Part shown: one piece after another, positions 1 through 8,304 of the stretch
Position numbering within the stretch: the first letter of the stretch is position 1
Layout: each line of letters opens with the position of its first letter
DNA from: Methylobacterium gregans
GTDB taxonomy: Bacteria > Pseudomonadota > Alphaproteobacteria > Rhizobiales > Beijerinckiaceae
Assembly (NCBI RefSeq): GCF_022179245.1
Contig: NZ_BPQM01000071.1
Span: forward strand, 1-50,501
Length of the DNA stretch: 50,501 nt
Direction of reading: 5' to 3'
Position numbers and translations under genes: made by a program
The notes under the pieces: generated by a model
Seen by the model: only the letters and a program-made list of their open reading frames with translations
What the model was told of the DNA's origin: nothing
The model's database searches: none

Positions 1-557
1 TCCTGGCCGACCTCGGCCCGGCGCTCGGTGACGACGCCGTCGAAATCGGCGGTCAGCTCGGTGTAGCCGATCTGGTCGCGCGCCTTCTGCAGGCTCGCCC
101 GCATCTGGGCGAGCCGGGCCTGGGTCGTGTCGCGGTTGGCGGTCGCGGTGTCGAGCTGGGCCTGGGTGACGTTGCCGCCCTCGAACAGGCGGCGCACGCG
201 CGCCTCCGTGGCGGCGGCGTTCTCGGACTGGGCCGTCGCATCGGCCACGTCGGCCTCCGCCCGGGTCAGGGCGAAGCGCGTCACCACCGGGTCGAGCGCG
301 GCGAGGCGCTGGCCCTTGCGGACCACGTCGCCCACCGTCACGTCGCGCGCGACCACCCGGCCGCCGATGCGGAAGCCGAGCTGCGATTGGTAGCGCGGCT
401 CGACCGTGCCGGCGAAGGGTCCGAACCGCTCCGTCCCGACCACCTTGGCGACGGTGTAGAGCACGGGGCGGATCGGCGGCGGCGCCTCGGCCGCCTCCTC
501 GTGGCAGCCGCCGAGCACCAGGAGCGCGAAGGCGGCGAGCGCGACGGGATATCTCAT
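1..557 (-). CDS. RND efflux periplasmic adaptor, lipoprotein (partial)
   Basis: Membrane-fusion (HlyD/AcrA-like) adaptor that would link an inner-membrane RND pump to an outer-membrane channel. The frame runs off the left edge, so only about the first 185 residues are present. The N-terminus is a lipoprotein signal ending in a lipobox (LVLGGC, Cys about residue 18). It is followed by the barrel-sandwich start (FRIGGRVVARDVTVGDVV) and a long alpha-helical hairpin (residues about 85-165). The ATG at 557 overlaps the stop of the upstream adaptor gene in an ATGA arrangement, so the two are one operon and probably translationally coupled. An RND pump gene is expected beyond the edge but cannot be seen. 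Substrate unknown. Confidence 0.88.
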   Translation of the reverse strand, partial: MRYPVALAAFALLVLGGCHEEAAEAPPPIRPVLYTVAKVVGTERFGPFAGTVEPRYQSQLGFRIGGRVVARDVTVGDVVRKGQRLAALDPVVTRFALTRAEADVADATAQSENAAATEARVRRLFEGGNVTQAQLDTATANRDTTQARLAQMRASLQKARDQIGYTELTADFDGVVTERRAEVGQ

Positions 558-1654
558 CGGCCCGCCTCCGCGAGCGTGACCATGAGGCCAGGGCGCAGGA
601 ACTGGATGCCGGCGATCACGACCTCCTCGCCCGGCTTCACGCCGGCCTTGAGGGCGACGGTGTCCGGCGCGTAGCGCTCGATCGCGACGACGCGGGGCTC
701 GACGGTGCTGGTCGCCGGATCGCGCACCCAGATCGCGGGCTGTCCGCGCCAGCGGTAGAGGGCCGACCAGGGCAGCACCACGGCCTTGCGCTCGGCGAAC
801 CGGCCGCGCCCGATCACCACGGCGCCGAGCGACATGGCCTGCGGCGTCTCCTTCAGCCCCACCTTCACCCGCACGGTGCCGGAGGCCGGATCGACGCTCG
901 GCGCGATCTCGCGCACGGTGCCGACGGTGCGGATGTCCGGGTTCGCCTGGAGGGTGACGTCGACCGTCCCAGAGGCCGGCGGCCCGGCGAGCAGGGCCTC
1001 GTAGACGTTGAAGACCGCGTCGCGCGGCCCGTCCTGCGCGACGGTGAGGACGGACTGGCCGGCCTGCACCACCTGACCGGTCTCGAGCGACCGGCTCAGC
1101 ACGATGCCCGCGACCCCGGCCCGCAGCTCCGTGTAGGAGAACTGCTCGCGCGCGGTGCCGAGCGCGGCTTTCGCCGACTCCACCGCGGCCTGGCTGACGC
1201 GCAGCTGCTGCTCGGCGTTGTCGTAGGTGGAGCGGGTGGTGAAGCCGCTGGCGAGCAGCGACTTCTGGCGCTCGTAGGTGAGCCGGGCCTGGGTCGCCTG
1301 GGCCTCCGCGGAGGTGAGCACGGCCTCGGCATTGGCGAGGTTGGCGCGCTGCTCCTGAGGATCGAGAAGCGCCAGCACCTGATCGGCCGTGACGTGGTCG
1401 CCGACCTCGACCCGGCGCTCGGCGATCTTGCCGCTGGTGCGGAACGAGACGGTGGTCTGCGCCTGAGCCTGGATGTCGCCCGTGAAGATCGCCTCGGACG
1501 CGACCGCCGTCTCCGCGGCCACCTGCGTGCGCACCAGCGTCTGGGCGAGGAGTGGCACCGGCTCGGCGGCGGACGCGGCCCCCGCCAGCGCCAGTGCCAG
1601 CGCCGCCGGAAGGGCGCAGGATTTCAGGAACGATCCGAACACGGCTGCCTTCAC
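554..1654 (-). CDS. RND efflux periplasmic adaptor
   Basis: 366-residue HlyD/AcrA-family adaptor, first gene of the efflux operon. It has a cleavable signal peptide (hydrophobic residues about 10-28 ending AGAASA). Then come a biotinyl-lipoyl-like half motif (SGKIAERRVEVGDHV, about residues 74-88), a helical hairpin (about 100-165), the second lipoyl half (AGIVLSRSLETGQVV), a beta-barrel and a membrane-proximal domain ending near residue 360. Length is normal for the family. The next gene encodes a second adaptor that is a lipoprotein, so the operon makes two distinct adaptors. It is divergent from a TetR regulator 87 bp away, with a palindrome between them, suggesting local repression. Substrate cannot be told from sequence. 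Confidence 0.9.
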   Translation of the reverse strand: MKAAVFGSFLKSCALPAALALALAGAASAAEPVPLLAQTLVRTQVAAETAVASEAIFTGDIQAQAQTTVSFRTSGKIAERRVEVGDHVTADQVLALLDPQEQRANLANAEAVLTSAEAQATQARLTYERQKSLLASGFTTRSTYDNAEQQLRVSQAAVESAKAALGTAREQFSYTELRAGVAGIVLSRSLETGQVVQAGQSVLTVAQDGPRDAVFNVYEALLAGPPASGTVDVTLQANPDIRTVGTVREIAPSVDPASGTVRVKVGLKETPQAMSLGAVVIGRGRFAERKAVVLPWSALYRWRGQPAIWVRDPATSTVEPRVVAIERYAPDTVALKAGVKPGEEVVIAGIQFLRPGLMVTLAEAGR

Positions 1655-1708
1655 CTCACGCGAGGGGCTTCGGGCTATCGCGGCGCAGGCATATCCACTA
1701 TCTTACCG

Positions 1709-1722
1709 ACCGTCCAGACGGT
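1709..1722. promoter_or_regulatory. Candidate TetR operator
   Basis: Perfect inverted repeat ACCGTC-CA-GACGGT in the 87-bp gap between the divergent efflux operon and the TetR gene, 19 bp before the TetR start. An extra ACCG lies at 1705-1708, so the site may extend leftwards. Position and symmetry fit an autoregulatory operator. Binding is inferred. Confidence 0.5.
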
Positions 1723-1741
1723 TTCCCATGAGTGAGGTACA

Positions 1742-2305
1742 ATGGCGCACGTCCGGCGCGCGGATCGCGCGGAAATCATCCTCGACGCGGCCGAGGCCCT
1801 GCTGCGCCGGTCGGACGCGCGGACGCTGACGATCGATGCGGTGGCCGCCGAGGCGCGCCTGAGCAAGGGCGGGGTGCTGCACCACTACGCCTCGAAGGAC
1901 GCGCTCATCGCGGCGCTCGCCGTCCGCCGCGTCGGGCTGATCCGCGACGGGATCGCCGCAAGGCTGGCCGAACAGCCGCCAGGCCCAGCCGCGCTGCCGC
2001 TCGCGGCGGTCGCACATGCGCGACAGGTCTACACGGAGGAATGCGGCTTTCCCGACGCGCTGCTGCTCGCCTCCGCGGAGAACCCGGCGGCGGTGGCGGG
2101 CTTTCGGGCCTTCCTGGCCGATCTCCTAGAGCAGATGGCCTCGCTCGGTTGCCGCCCGGGGGCGGGCGAGGCGCTGATCTTCTCGATCCTCGGGCTGATG
2201 CTCACCCGCTCCCTCGGCTTCCACCAACTCGACGGGGCCGAGGCGACCCGGCTGTTCGACGCGCTGGAGGCGCAGGCGCGGGCGCTCGCCGCGGAAGGGG
2301 CGTGA
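1742..2305 (+). CDS. TetR/AcrR-family transcriptional regulator
   Basis: 187-residue one-component repressor. The N-terminal helix-turn-helix (residues about 8-54) has the typical TetR pattern: ILDAAEALL, then TIDAVAAEARLSKGGVLHHY, then SKDALIAAL. The rest is a helical ligand-binding domain with no recognisable ligand signature. The start is supported by GTGAGG about 6 bases upstream; other ATGs nearby are out of frame. It is divergent from the two RND adaptor genes and shares the palindrome at 1709-1722, so it most likely represses the efflux operon and itself until an inducer binds. The inducer is unknown. Confidence 0.9.
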   Translation: MAHVRRADRAEIILDAAEALLRRSDARTLTIDAVAAEARLSKGGVLHHYASKDALIAALAVRRVGLIRDGIAARLAEQPPGPAALPLAAVAHARQVYTEECGFPDALLLASAENPAAVAGFRAFLADLLEQMASLGCRPGAGEALIFSILGLMLTRSLGFHQLDGAEATRLFDALEAQARALAAEGA

Positions 2306-2354
2306 TCGGGAGAAGCGGGTTGCACGACGGGACGTACGGCCCCTGAGCGGCGAC

Positions 2355-2780
2355 TCAAGCGTTCGCGTCGAGCCAGTGCACCACACCGGATAGATCGAAG
2401 CCGCGCTCGGCGCCGAAAGCCCGCACGTCCTCGCGCCGCATCCGACCCGCCAGCACCTCACCGATGACCCAGAGGGTGAGCGAGCGCGTACCGCCGCGGC
2501 AATGCGCGAGGACGGGACCGGGCGACGCCTCCACCGCCTCGTGGAAGCGCAGGGCCGCCTCGCGGGTGATGGTGGGGCCGGTCACCGGGAGGTCGAGATA
2601 GGCCATCCCGGCGCCCTCCGCCGCCGTCCGCTCGGCTGCGGAGCCGGGCTGCGCCGCCTCCTCCCCGTCCGGGCGGTTGTTGATGACGAGGCGCACACCC
2701 TGCTCGGCAAGGGCGGCGATCTCCGCCTCGCTCGGCTGGTCAGCGACCGAGAGCTTGTCCGTGACGGGCGTGATTTTCAT
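2355..2780 (-). CDS. DUF442 / TIGR01244 family phosphatase-like protein
   Basis: About 141 residues, with the fold of dual-specificity/tyrosine phosphatases as in the Bhl N-terminal domain. A P-loop HCRGGTRS (Cys-x5-Arg, about residues 94-101) is intact, with an upstream INNRPDGEE motif typical of the family. Alphaproteobacterial members have been linked to sulfide or persulfide handling or to phosphatase activity; the substrate here is not evident. I chose the ATG at 2780 (MKITPVTDKLS), where family members usually begin, although the frame is open to 2822. It stands alone, convergent with the TetR gene. Confidence 0.8.
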   Translation of the reverse strand: MKITPVTDKLSVADQPSEAEIAALAEQGVRLVINNRPDGEEAAQPGSAAERTAAEGAGMAYLDLPVTGPTITREAALRFHEAVEASPGPVLAHCRGGTRSLTLWVIGEVLAGRMRREDVRAFGAERGFDLSGVVHWLDANA

Positions 2781-2860
2781 GGCAAACTCTCGATCGGCTC
2801 TGTCGGCCCACGGGCCTATCACACCAGACCCGGTCGATCACCTCGGTGCCGTTCCCGTCC

Positions 2861-2972
2861 CGTCATCCCGGGCCGCGTAGCGGAACCCGGGATCCGTGAA
2901 CACCGAAGCGCCACGACGATGAACGGCGGTGTCCGTGGATTCCGGGCTCGCCTTCGGCGCCCCGGAATGGCG
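2861..2972. repeat. Imperfect long palindrome, Rhizobiales-type intergenic repeat
   Basis: Two roughly 45-base arms in inverted orientation, 2861-2905 and 2927-2972, flank a short loop. Arm 1 begins CGTCATCCCGGGCCGCG; the reverse complement of arm 2 matches it with several substitutions, including the shared CCCGG(G/A)ATCC block and the CACCG end. Such hairpins resemble dispersed palindromic elements known from intergenic DNA in Rhizobiales. No second copy was seen in this window. Confidence 0.6.
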
Positions 2973-3012
2973 GAGGCGAGAGACTGCCCGGACCATCCAA
3001 ACCGGAACAGGA

Positions 3013-3921
3013 TCAGTTGTTGGCCGTGCGGAAGGTGTCGCACGAGCGGGTCTGTCCGCTCTTGTAGCCGGTCATGAACCAGCGCTTACGCTGCTCGGAC
3101 GAGCCGTGCGTGAAGGAATCTGGCACAGCGTAGCCGCGCGAGGCCTCCTGCAGCTTGTCGTCGCCGATGGCGTTGGCAGCCGCGAGCGCCTCGTCGATGT
3201 CGCCGGGCTCCAGGGCGTTCCACTTGTCGTTCGAGTTCTTGGCCCAGACCCCCGCGAGGCAGTCCGCCATCAGCTCGACGCGAACCGAGAGCGCGTTCGC
3301 CTCGCGCTTGCTGGAGGCCTGTTGCTGGCGCGCCTGGACCTTGGGCAGGATGCCGAGAACGTCCTGGATGTGGTGGCCGACCTCGTGCGCGATGACGTAG
3401 GCGTAGGCGAAGTCGCCCTTCACGCCGAACTTGGTCGCCATCTCCCTGAAGAAGGTCGTGTCCAGATAGATCTTCTTGTCGAGCGGACAGTAGAACGGTC
3501 CCATCGCGGCCTGGGCCGAGCCGCAGCCGCTGCGGGTGCCGCCGGTGTAGAGCACCATCGTGGTGGGCGTGTAAGCCTTGCCGGTCTGGTTCGGCAGGAT
3601 CTGGCTCCACACGTCTTCCGTGTTGCCGAGGATCTTCGCGGCGAAGCGACCGGAATCGTCGGTCGGCTTCTGGTTGCGGCGCTGTTGCGTCTGCGGGTCG
3701 ACGCGCTCCTCGCGGCTCTGACCGCCACCCCGGGTCATCTGCTCCGCGCCGCCGATCAGGATCGCCGGGTTGATGCCCGTGACCCAGCCGATGATCAGCA
3801 GGACGACGATGGTGCCGATGCCGAGGCCGCCCGCGCCGCCGCCGGGGAAGCCCATGCCGCCCCCGCCCTCGCCGCGCCGGTCCTCGACGTTGTCGGAACT
3901 CCGGAAATCGTCCCAGCGCAT
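3013..3921 (-). CDS. Neutral zinc metallopeptidase, YpfJ family
   Basis: About 302 residues. After a Gly-rich cytoplasmic stretch (residues about 18-33) there is one transmembrane segment (GIGTIVVLLIIGWVTGI). The rest of the protein carries the zincin motif HEVGHH at about residue 178, followed by ASSKREANALSVRVELMADC, which supplies the third ligand region. This is the putative neutral zinc metallopeptidase family (pfam04228, E. coli YpfJ); its physiological substrate is not established. I chose the ATG at 3921 (MRWDDFRSSDN, the usual family start) over 3951, because the upstream extension lies in a hairpin-rich leader. Confidence 0.88.
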   Translation of the reverse strand: MRWDDFRSSDNVEDRRGEGGGGMGFPGGGAGGLGIGTIVVLLIIGWVTGINPAILIGGAEQMTRGGGQSREERVDPQTQQRRNQKPTDDSGRFAAKILGNTEDVWSQILPNQTGKAYTPTTMVLYTGGTRSGCGSAQAAMGPFYCPLDKKIYLDTTFFREMATKFGVKGDFAYAYVIAHEVGHHIQDVLGILPKVQARQQQASSKREANALSVRVELMADCLAGVWAKNSNDKWNALEPGDIDEALAAANAIGDDKLQEASRGYAVPDSFTHGSSEQRKRWFMTGYKSGQTRSCDTFRTANN

Positions 3922-3942
3922 GAGCCCGCCGCCCTTGCCACG

Positions 3943-4018
3943 CCGCCGCACCGGCGGTCACCTGCCACACCGCCGGTCTTCCGGCGGCGACCTGCCCTGT
4001 CGCCGGAGCACCGGCGAC
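3943..4018. repeat. Three tandem GC hairpins
   Basis: Three perfect inverted repeats occur at 27- and 29-bp steps: CCGCCG-CAC-CGGCGG (3943-3957), CCGCCGG-TCTT-CCGGCGG (3970-3987) and GTCGCCGG-AGCA-CCGGCGAC (3999-4018). The linkers share an ACCTGCC core. They lie between the glycosylase stop and the peptidase start, both on the minus strand, so they sit in the peptidase 5' leader and the glycosylase 3' end. Confidence 0.7.
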
Positions 4019-4061
4019 CGTTACTAATGGACCGGCAAAAGCCCCGGTTCCGCGGGTACGG

Positions 4062-4919
4062 TCAAGCCTTTCCGTCGAGCGCGGCGCGGACGAGCCGGAA
4101 GTCGCGCCAAGCGAGGCGCTTCTGCAAGGGCTGGCGCAGCAGGTAGGCCGGGTGCAGAGTGGCGAGCGCCCGCACCTCGCGGTTCGGCAGCCGGTAGGGG
4201 AAGAAGCGTCCGCGCGCCTTCAGGATACCGTCCTTCGTACCGGTCAGCGTCTGCGTCGAGGGGCTGCCGAGGCAGACGATCAGGTCGGGATCGACCAGCT
4301 CGATCTGCCGCTCGATGAAGGGCCGGCAGACCGAGACCTCCTGCGGGGTTGGGTTGCGGTTGCCGGGCGGGCGCCAGGGCACGATGTTGGCGACGTAGGC
4401 CTCCGTGCGGTCGAGACCGATCGCCTTCATCATCCGGTCGAGAAGCTGGCCCGAGCGGCCCATGAAGGGCTTTCCGACCCGATCCTCGTCGGCGCCCGGC
4501 GCCTCGCCAACGAACATCACCCGGGCGTCCGGGCCACCATCGGCGAAGACGAGGTTCTTGGCGGTGAAGCGCAGCGGGCAGGCGTCGAAGTCCCGCAGGA
4601 TGGCCTCGAGCTCCTCCAGCGTACCGGCCGCGCGGGCCCGGGCGCGCGCATCGCTCGCGGCCTCGTCGGGCTTGGCCGCTGCCGACTGGCCGAAGGTCTG
4701 CCGCGGCGCAGGCCGCGACGGCGCATGGCCCTCGCCCCGCGGCGGCAGGGCCGGCCGGGCCGGTTGGGGCGCTGCCGCGCGGCGCGGCGCGGGCGCCGGG
4801 GCGTCGGCCTCGCCGAAGCGGTCGTGCGGGCGCTCGTCCAAAGTCGCGTCGACGCCGGACTCGGCGTGGAAGTCCAGATAGGCGATCAGATCGTGCTGCG
4901 CGTCGGCGGGGGACGTCAT
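4062..4919 (-). CDS. Uracil-DNA glycosylase, family 4-like
   Basis: About 285 residues; base-excision repair enzyme removing uracil from DNA. The first ~95 residues are a low-complexity Pro/Ala/Arg-rich extension. The catalytic domain follows with motif A GEAPGADEDR (about residue 138), the conserved MGRSGQLLDRM, VPWRPPGNRNPTP and motif B LHPAYLLRQP (about residue 262). Classical family-4 enzymes hold a 4Fe-4S cluster with four Cys; here only one Cys (DACPL) sits where a CxxC pair is usual, with two more later (SVCRPF, IVCLGS), so cluster binding is uncertain. The start at 4919 (MTSPADAQ) is chosen; an in-frame ATG at 4940 would add seven residues. Confidence 0.85.
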   Translation of the reverse strand: MTSPADAQHDLIAYLDFHAESGVDATLDERPHDRFGEADAPAPAPRRAAAPQPARPALPPRGEGHAPSRPAPRQTFGQSAAAKPDEAASDARARARAAGTLEELEAILRDFDACPLRFTAKNLVFADGGPDARVMFVGEAPGADEDRVGKPFMGRSGQLLDRMMKAIGLDRTEAYVANIVPWRPPGNRNPTPQEVSVCRPFIERQIELVDPDLIVCLGSPSTQTLTGTKDGILKARGRFFPYRLPNREVRALATLHPAYLLRQPLQKRLAWRDFRLVRAALDGKA

Positions 4920-5121
4920 GACGCTGATGTGGGGTGTCATAAGCCTGTGGACAACGCGACGTGCGGGATGACAGGAGGCGGCAGGTTGGCGCGGCTCACC
5001 TGCCAAGCGTGGCTTGCCATCCTACCTTAGAACGGGTTGAGACCGAGCGCGACGGGACCGAGACCGGCTCGCGAACGAACGACAAGGCCGAAGGCCGACC
5101 GAGAGGCAGGAGACACGGACG

Positions 5122-6795
5122 ATGGCGCTACCCGAACGCGAGGGCATGGATTTCGACGTGGTGATCGTCGGCGCGGGGCCGGCCGGTCTCGCCGCGGCGA
5201 TCCGCCTGAAGCAGAGCGCCTCTGAGGCCGGCGAGGAGATCAGCGTCGTCGTGGTGGAGAAGGGCTCCGAGGTCGGCGCCCACATCCTCTCAGGCGCGGT
5301 GGTCGACCCTTCCGGCCTCGACATGCTGGTGCCGGAGTGGCGCGACGACCCCGAGCGCCCGCTGAAGACGGCGGTCGAGCGCGACGAGTTCATGTTCCTG
5401 ACTAAGAACAGCGGCGTCACCCTGCCGAACGTGTTCTTTCCCAAACTCATGTCGAACCACGGCAACTTCGTCGGCTCGCTCTCGAACGTGACGAAGTATC
5501 TGGGCGCCAAGGCCGAGGCGCTCGGTGTCGAGATCTATCCGGGCTTCCCGGCCGCCGAGGTGCTGTACGATGATCGTGGCGCCGTCGTCGGCGTCGCCAC
5601 GGGCGATCTCGGCATCGGCCGCTCGGGCGATCCGCGCGACGACTTCACCCGCGGCATGGAGCTGCGCGGCAAGTACACGATCTTCGGCGAGGGCGCGCGC
5701 GGCTCCCTGACCAAGACATTGATCGACCGCTTCAAGCTCAATGCCGGTCGCGACCACCAGAAGTACGGTCTCGGCGTGAAGGAGCTGTGGCAGCTCGCGC
5801 CCGGCAAGTTCGAGCCCGGCCTCGTGCAGCACACGATGGGCTGGCCGCTGCCCAACAAGGCCGGCGGCGGCTCCTGGCTGTATCATTTCGACGACCACCT
5901 GCTCTCGGTCGGCTTCGTGACGCACCTGAACTACGAGAACCCGACCCTGTCGCCGTTCGAGGAGTTCCAGCGCTTCAAGACCCATCCGATGATCGCCGAG
6001 ACCTTCGAGGGGGCCAAGCGCATCGGCTACGGCGCGCGGGCCATCATGGAGGGCGGCTGGCAGTCGGTCCCGAAGCTCGTCTTCCCGGGCGGCTGCCTCG
6101 TCGGGGACTCGGCCGGCTTCGTGAACGTGCCGCGCATCAAGGGCTCGCACAACGCCGTGCTCTCGGGCATCCAGGCGGCGGACGCGATCGGCGCCGCCCT
6201 GCGCGCCGGCCGCCAGGGGGACGAGCTCACCGATTACGATCGCGGATGGCGCGACAGCCCGATCGGGCAGGACCTGAAGGCGGTGCGCAACGTCAAGCCG
6301 CTCTGGTCGAAGTACGGCACGCTGGTCGGCGTCGGCCTCGGCGGGCTCGACATGTGGGCGAACACCATCCTCAACGCCTCGCCCTTCGGCACGCTCTCCC
6401 ACGGCAAGCCCGATCACGCCTGCCTGAAGCCGCTCTCGGAGGTGACGCCGATCGTCTACCCGAAGCCCGACGGCAAGCTCACCTTCGACCGGCTCTCCTC
6501 GGTCTACCTCTCGAACACCAACCACGAGGAGGACCAGCCGCCCCACCTGCAGGTGAAGGATATCGGTCTCCAGAAATCTTCGGAGCACGACGTCTTCGGT
6601 GGCCCGAGCGCACGTTACTGCCCGGCGGGCGTCTACGAGTGGGTGGAGGACGCGGTGGCCGCGGGCGGCGTGCGTTACCAGATCAACGCGCAGAACTGCG
6701 TCCACTGCAAGACCTGCGATATCAAGGACCCGAACCAGAACATCAACTGGGTCACCCCGGAAGGACCGGGCGGACCGAACTACCCGAACATGTGA
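5122..6795 (+). CDS. Electron transfer flavoprotein-ubiquinone oxidoreductase
   Basis: 557 residues, normal for ETF-QO. It passes electrons from reduced ETF (fatty-acid and amino-acid dehydrogenases) to ubiquinone at the inner membrane. The FAD-binding GAGPAGLAAAI is near residue 14. The C-terminal 4Fe-4S domain is intact, with CPAGVYEW followed by NCVHCKTCDIKDPNQNINW (four Cys). The family ending GGPNYPNM is present. The start is supported by GGCAGGAGAC ahead of the ATG. It is divergent from the glycosylase gene with about 200 bp between them. The ETF subunit genes are not in the window. Confidence 0.96.
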   Translation: MALPEREGMDFDVVIVGAGPAGLAAAIRLKQSASEAGEEISVVVVEKGSEVGAHILSGAVVDPSGLDMLVPEWRDDPERPLKTAVERDEFMFLTKNSGVTLPNVFFPKLMSNHGNFVGSLSNVTKYLGAKAEALGVEIYPGFPAAEVLYDDRGAVVGVATGDLGIGRSGDPRDDFTRGMELRGKYTIFGEGARGSLTKTLIDRFKLNAGRDHQKYGLGVKELWQLAPGKFEPGLVQHTMGWPLPNKAGGGSWLYHFDDHLLSVGFVTHLNYENPTLSPFEEFQRFKTHPMIAETFEGAKRIGYGARAIMEGGWQSVPKLVFPGGCLVGDSAGFVNVPRIKGSHNAVLSGIQAADAIGAALRAGRQGDELTDYDRGWRDSPIGQDLKAVRNVKPLWSKYGTLVGVGLGGLDMWANTILNASPFGTLSHGKPDHACLKPLSEVTPIVYPKPDGKLTFDRLSSVYLSNTNHEEDQPPHLQVKDIGLQKSSEHDVFGGPSARYCPAGVYEWVEDAVAAGGVRYQINAQNCVHCKTCDIKDPNQNINWVTPEGPGGPNYPNM

Positions 6796-6893
6796 GGGGG
6801 TCTCGATCGGTGTCGGCCGCGACCGAGACGCGGCCGTGCGCGTCCGCTATGCTCCGCCCCAAGGGTCGGGGCACGGCCGGCGAAGGAGGGTCG

Positions 6894-8294
6894 ATGACGC
6901 GCAGCAGGCCTCGCCGGACCGGCCGGACCCTGTCCGCCCTGTTCCTGGCCCTGTTCCTGGCCGGCGCAAGCCTCCCGCTCGGCGGGACTCCGGCGCACGC
7001 GCAGTGGGGCGACAGCTACGACGCGCCCGATTACGCGCCCCGACGCCGTCCGCGCGATGCCTATTACACCCGCGACGACGCCTACCGTCCGCCGCCGCGC
7101 CGCTACGCACCGCCTCAGGAGGCGCCGCGCCAGTTCTACTGGCCGTGGGAGGACCGACCGCAGCCGCAGGCGCAGCCCCCGGCCGCCGCCGAGCCGACCT
7201 ACCGCCGCCCCCGGCCGCGGCCTGTCGAGGGACCGCGATCCGCGGACGGAACCCGGCCGCCGGTCAAGCGGCAGACGCGGCCCGCGCCCGCGGCGCCGCC
7301 GAAGCCCGCGATCGCCAAGACCGAGCCGAACATCCAGATCGCGGTGTTCGGCGATTCGCTGGCCGACCATCTCAGCCGCGGCCTCGACGACGTGTTCGAG
7401 GACAATGCCGACGTCGCGGTGAACGACCGGGCCAAGGGTGACAGCGGCCTCGTGCGCCGGGACGTGGTAGACTGGCCCAAGGTTGCCGAGGACTACCTGA
7501 AGACCAACCCGAAGGTCGCCTACGCGGTGGTGATGCTGGGTGCCAACGACCGGCAGGCGATCCGCGAGGGCGAGGAGAGCTTCGAGCCACTGAGCGAGCG
7601 CTGGCGCGAGATCTACCGGGCCCGCGCCGCGGCGCTGGTGGGCGTGTTCCGCGCCCGCAAGCTGCCCCTGATCTGGGTGAGCGCCCCGCCGGTGCGCAGC
7701 GAGAGCCTGAGCCGAGACCTCGCCGCGATCAACGACATCCTCCGCGAGGTGGTGCAGCGGGAGGGCGGCATCTGGGTCGATGTCTGGCCGGGCTTCGTGG
7801 ACGATCGCAACCGCTACACCGTGTCGGGGCCCGACCTGGAGGGGCAGACCGCGAAACTGCGCACCTCCGACGGGGTGCACTTCACCCATGCGGGCGCGCG
7901 CAAGCTCGCGCATTTCGTGGACGTCGAGTTGAAGCGCCTGATGGGGAGCGCCGCGCCGACGCCCGAGGCGCCCGCCGCGGTCTCGGCCACGCCGGGCCCC
8001 GCCCTCGACGGCGCACCGGCCAAACTCGACGACGTGGCGGCGCTCGACCGGCAGATCACCGCGATGCTGCCGAGCCTGCCCGAGCCGCCCGGCATTCCGG
8101 CGCTTCCGGTAAAGCCCGCGGCCGGCCCCGTCATGCCGCTCGGCCGCGCCGAGATCTCGCCCGGCGGTGCACTGATCAGCGGGCGCCCACAGGACGGCGA
8201 CCCCTCAGGCAACGTGGACCGCGCCCTGCAGCGCGGTGCCGCCCCCCTGCCTCAACCGGGCCGGGCCGACGATTTCCGCTGGCCGCCCGGATAG
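6894..8294 (+). CDS. Secreted SGNH hydrolase-type protein (DUF459)
   Basis: 466 residues. An Arg-rich N-terminus and signal peptide (residues about 12-40, ending AHA) precede a long Pro/Arg/Tyr-rich linker (about 41-140). The SGNH domain follows: block I VFGDSLADH (about residue 148), block III MLGANDRQ and block V DGVHFTHAG, supplying Ser, Asn and the Asp/His pair. The C-terminal ~120 residues are Pro/Ala-rich. DUF459 proteins are presumed periplasmic esterases acting on envelope or exopolysaccharide acyl groups; the substrate is unknown. The start is fixed by a strong GAAGGAGGG four bases upstream. It converges with gltD across a hairpin array. Confidence 0.88.
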   Translation: MTRSRPRRTGRTLSALFLALFLAGASLPLGGTPAHAQWGDSYDAPDYAPRRRPRDAYYTRDDAYRPPPRRYAPPQEAPRQFYWPWEDRPQPQAQPPAAAEPTYRRPRPRPVEGPRSADGTRPPVKRQTRPAPAAPPKPAIAKTEPNIQIAVFGDSLADHLSRGLDDVFEDNADVAVNDRAKGDSGLVRRDVVDWPKVAEDYLKTNPKVAYAVVMLGANDRQAIREGEESFEPLSERWREIYRARAAALVGVFRARKLPLIWVSAPPVRSESLSRDLAAINDILREVVQREGGIWVDVWPGFVDDRNRYTVSGPDLEGQTAKLRTSDGVHFTHAGARKLAHFVDVELKRLMGSAAPTPEAPAAVSATPGPALDGAPAKLDDVAALDRQITAMLPSLPEPPGIPALPVKPAAGPVMPLGRAEISPGGALISGRPQDGDPSGNVDRALQRGAAPLPQPGRADDFRWPPG

Positions 8295-8304
8295 GACCCG
8301 GTTT

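Noticed and set aside
3943..4018. Possible CRISPR-like spaced repeats
   Set aside because: Only three units, each a different GC hairpin, spacers about 12 bases; no cas genes in the window.
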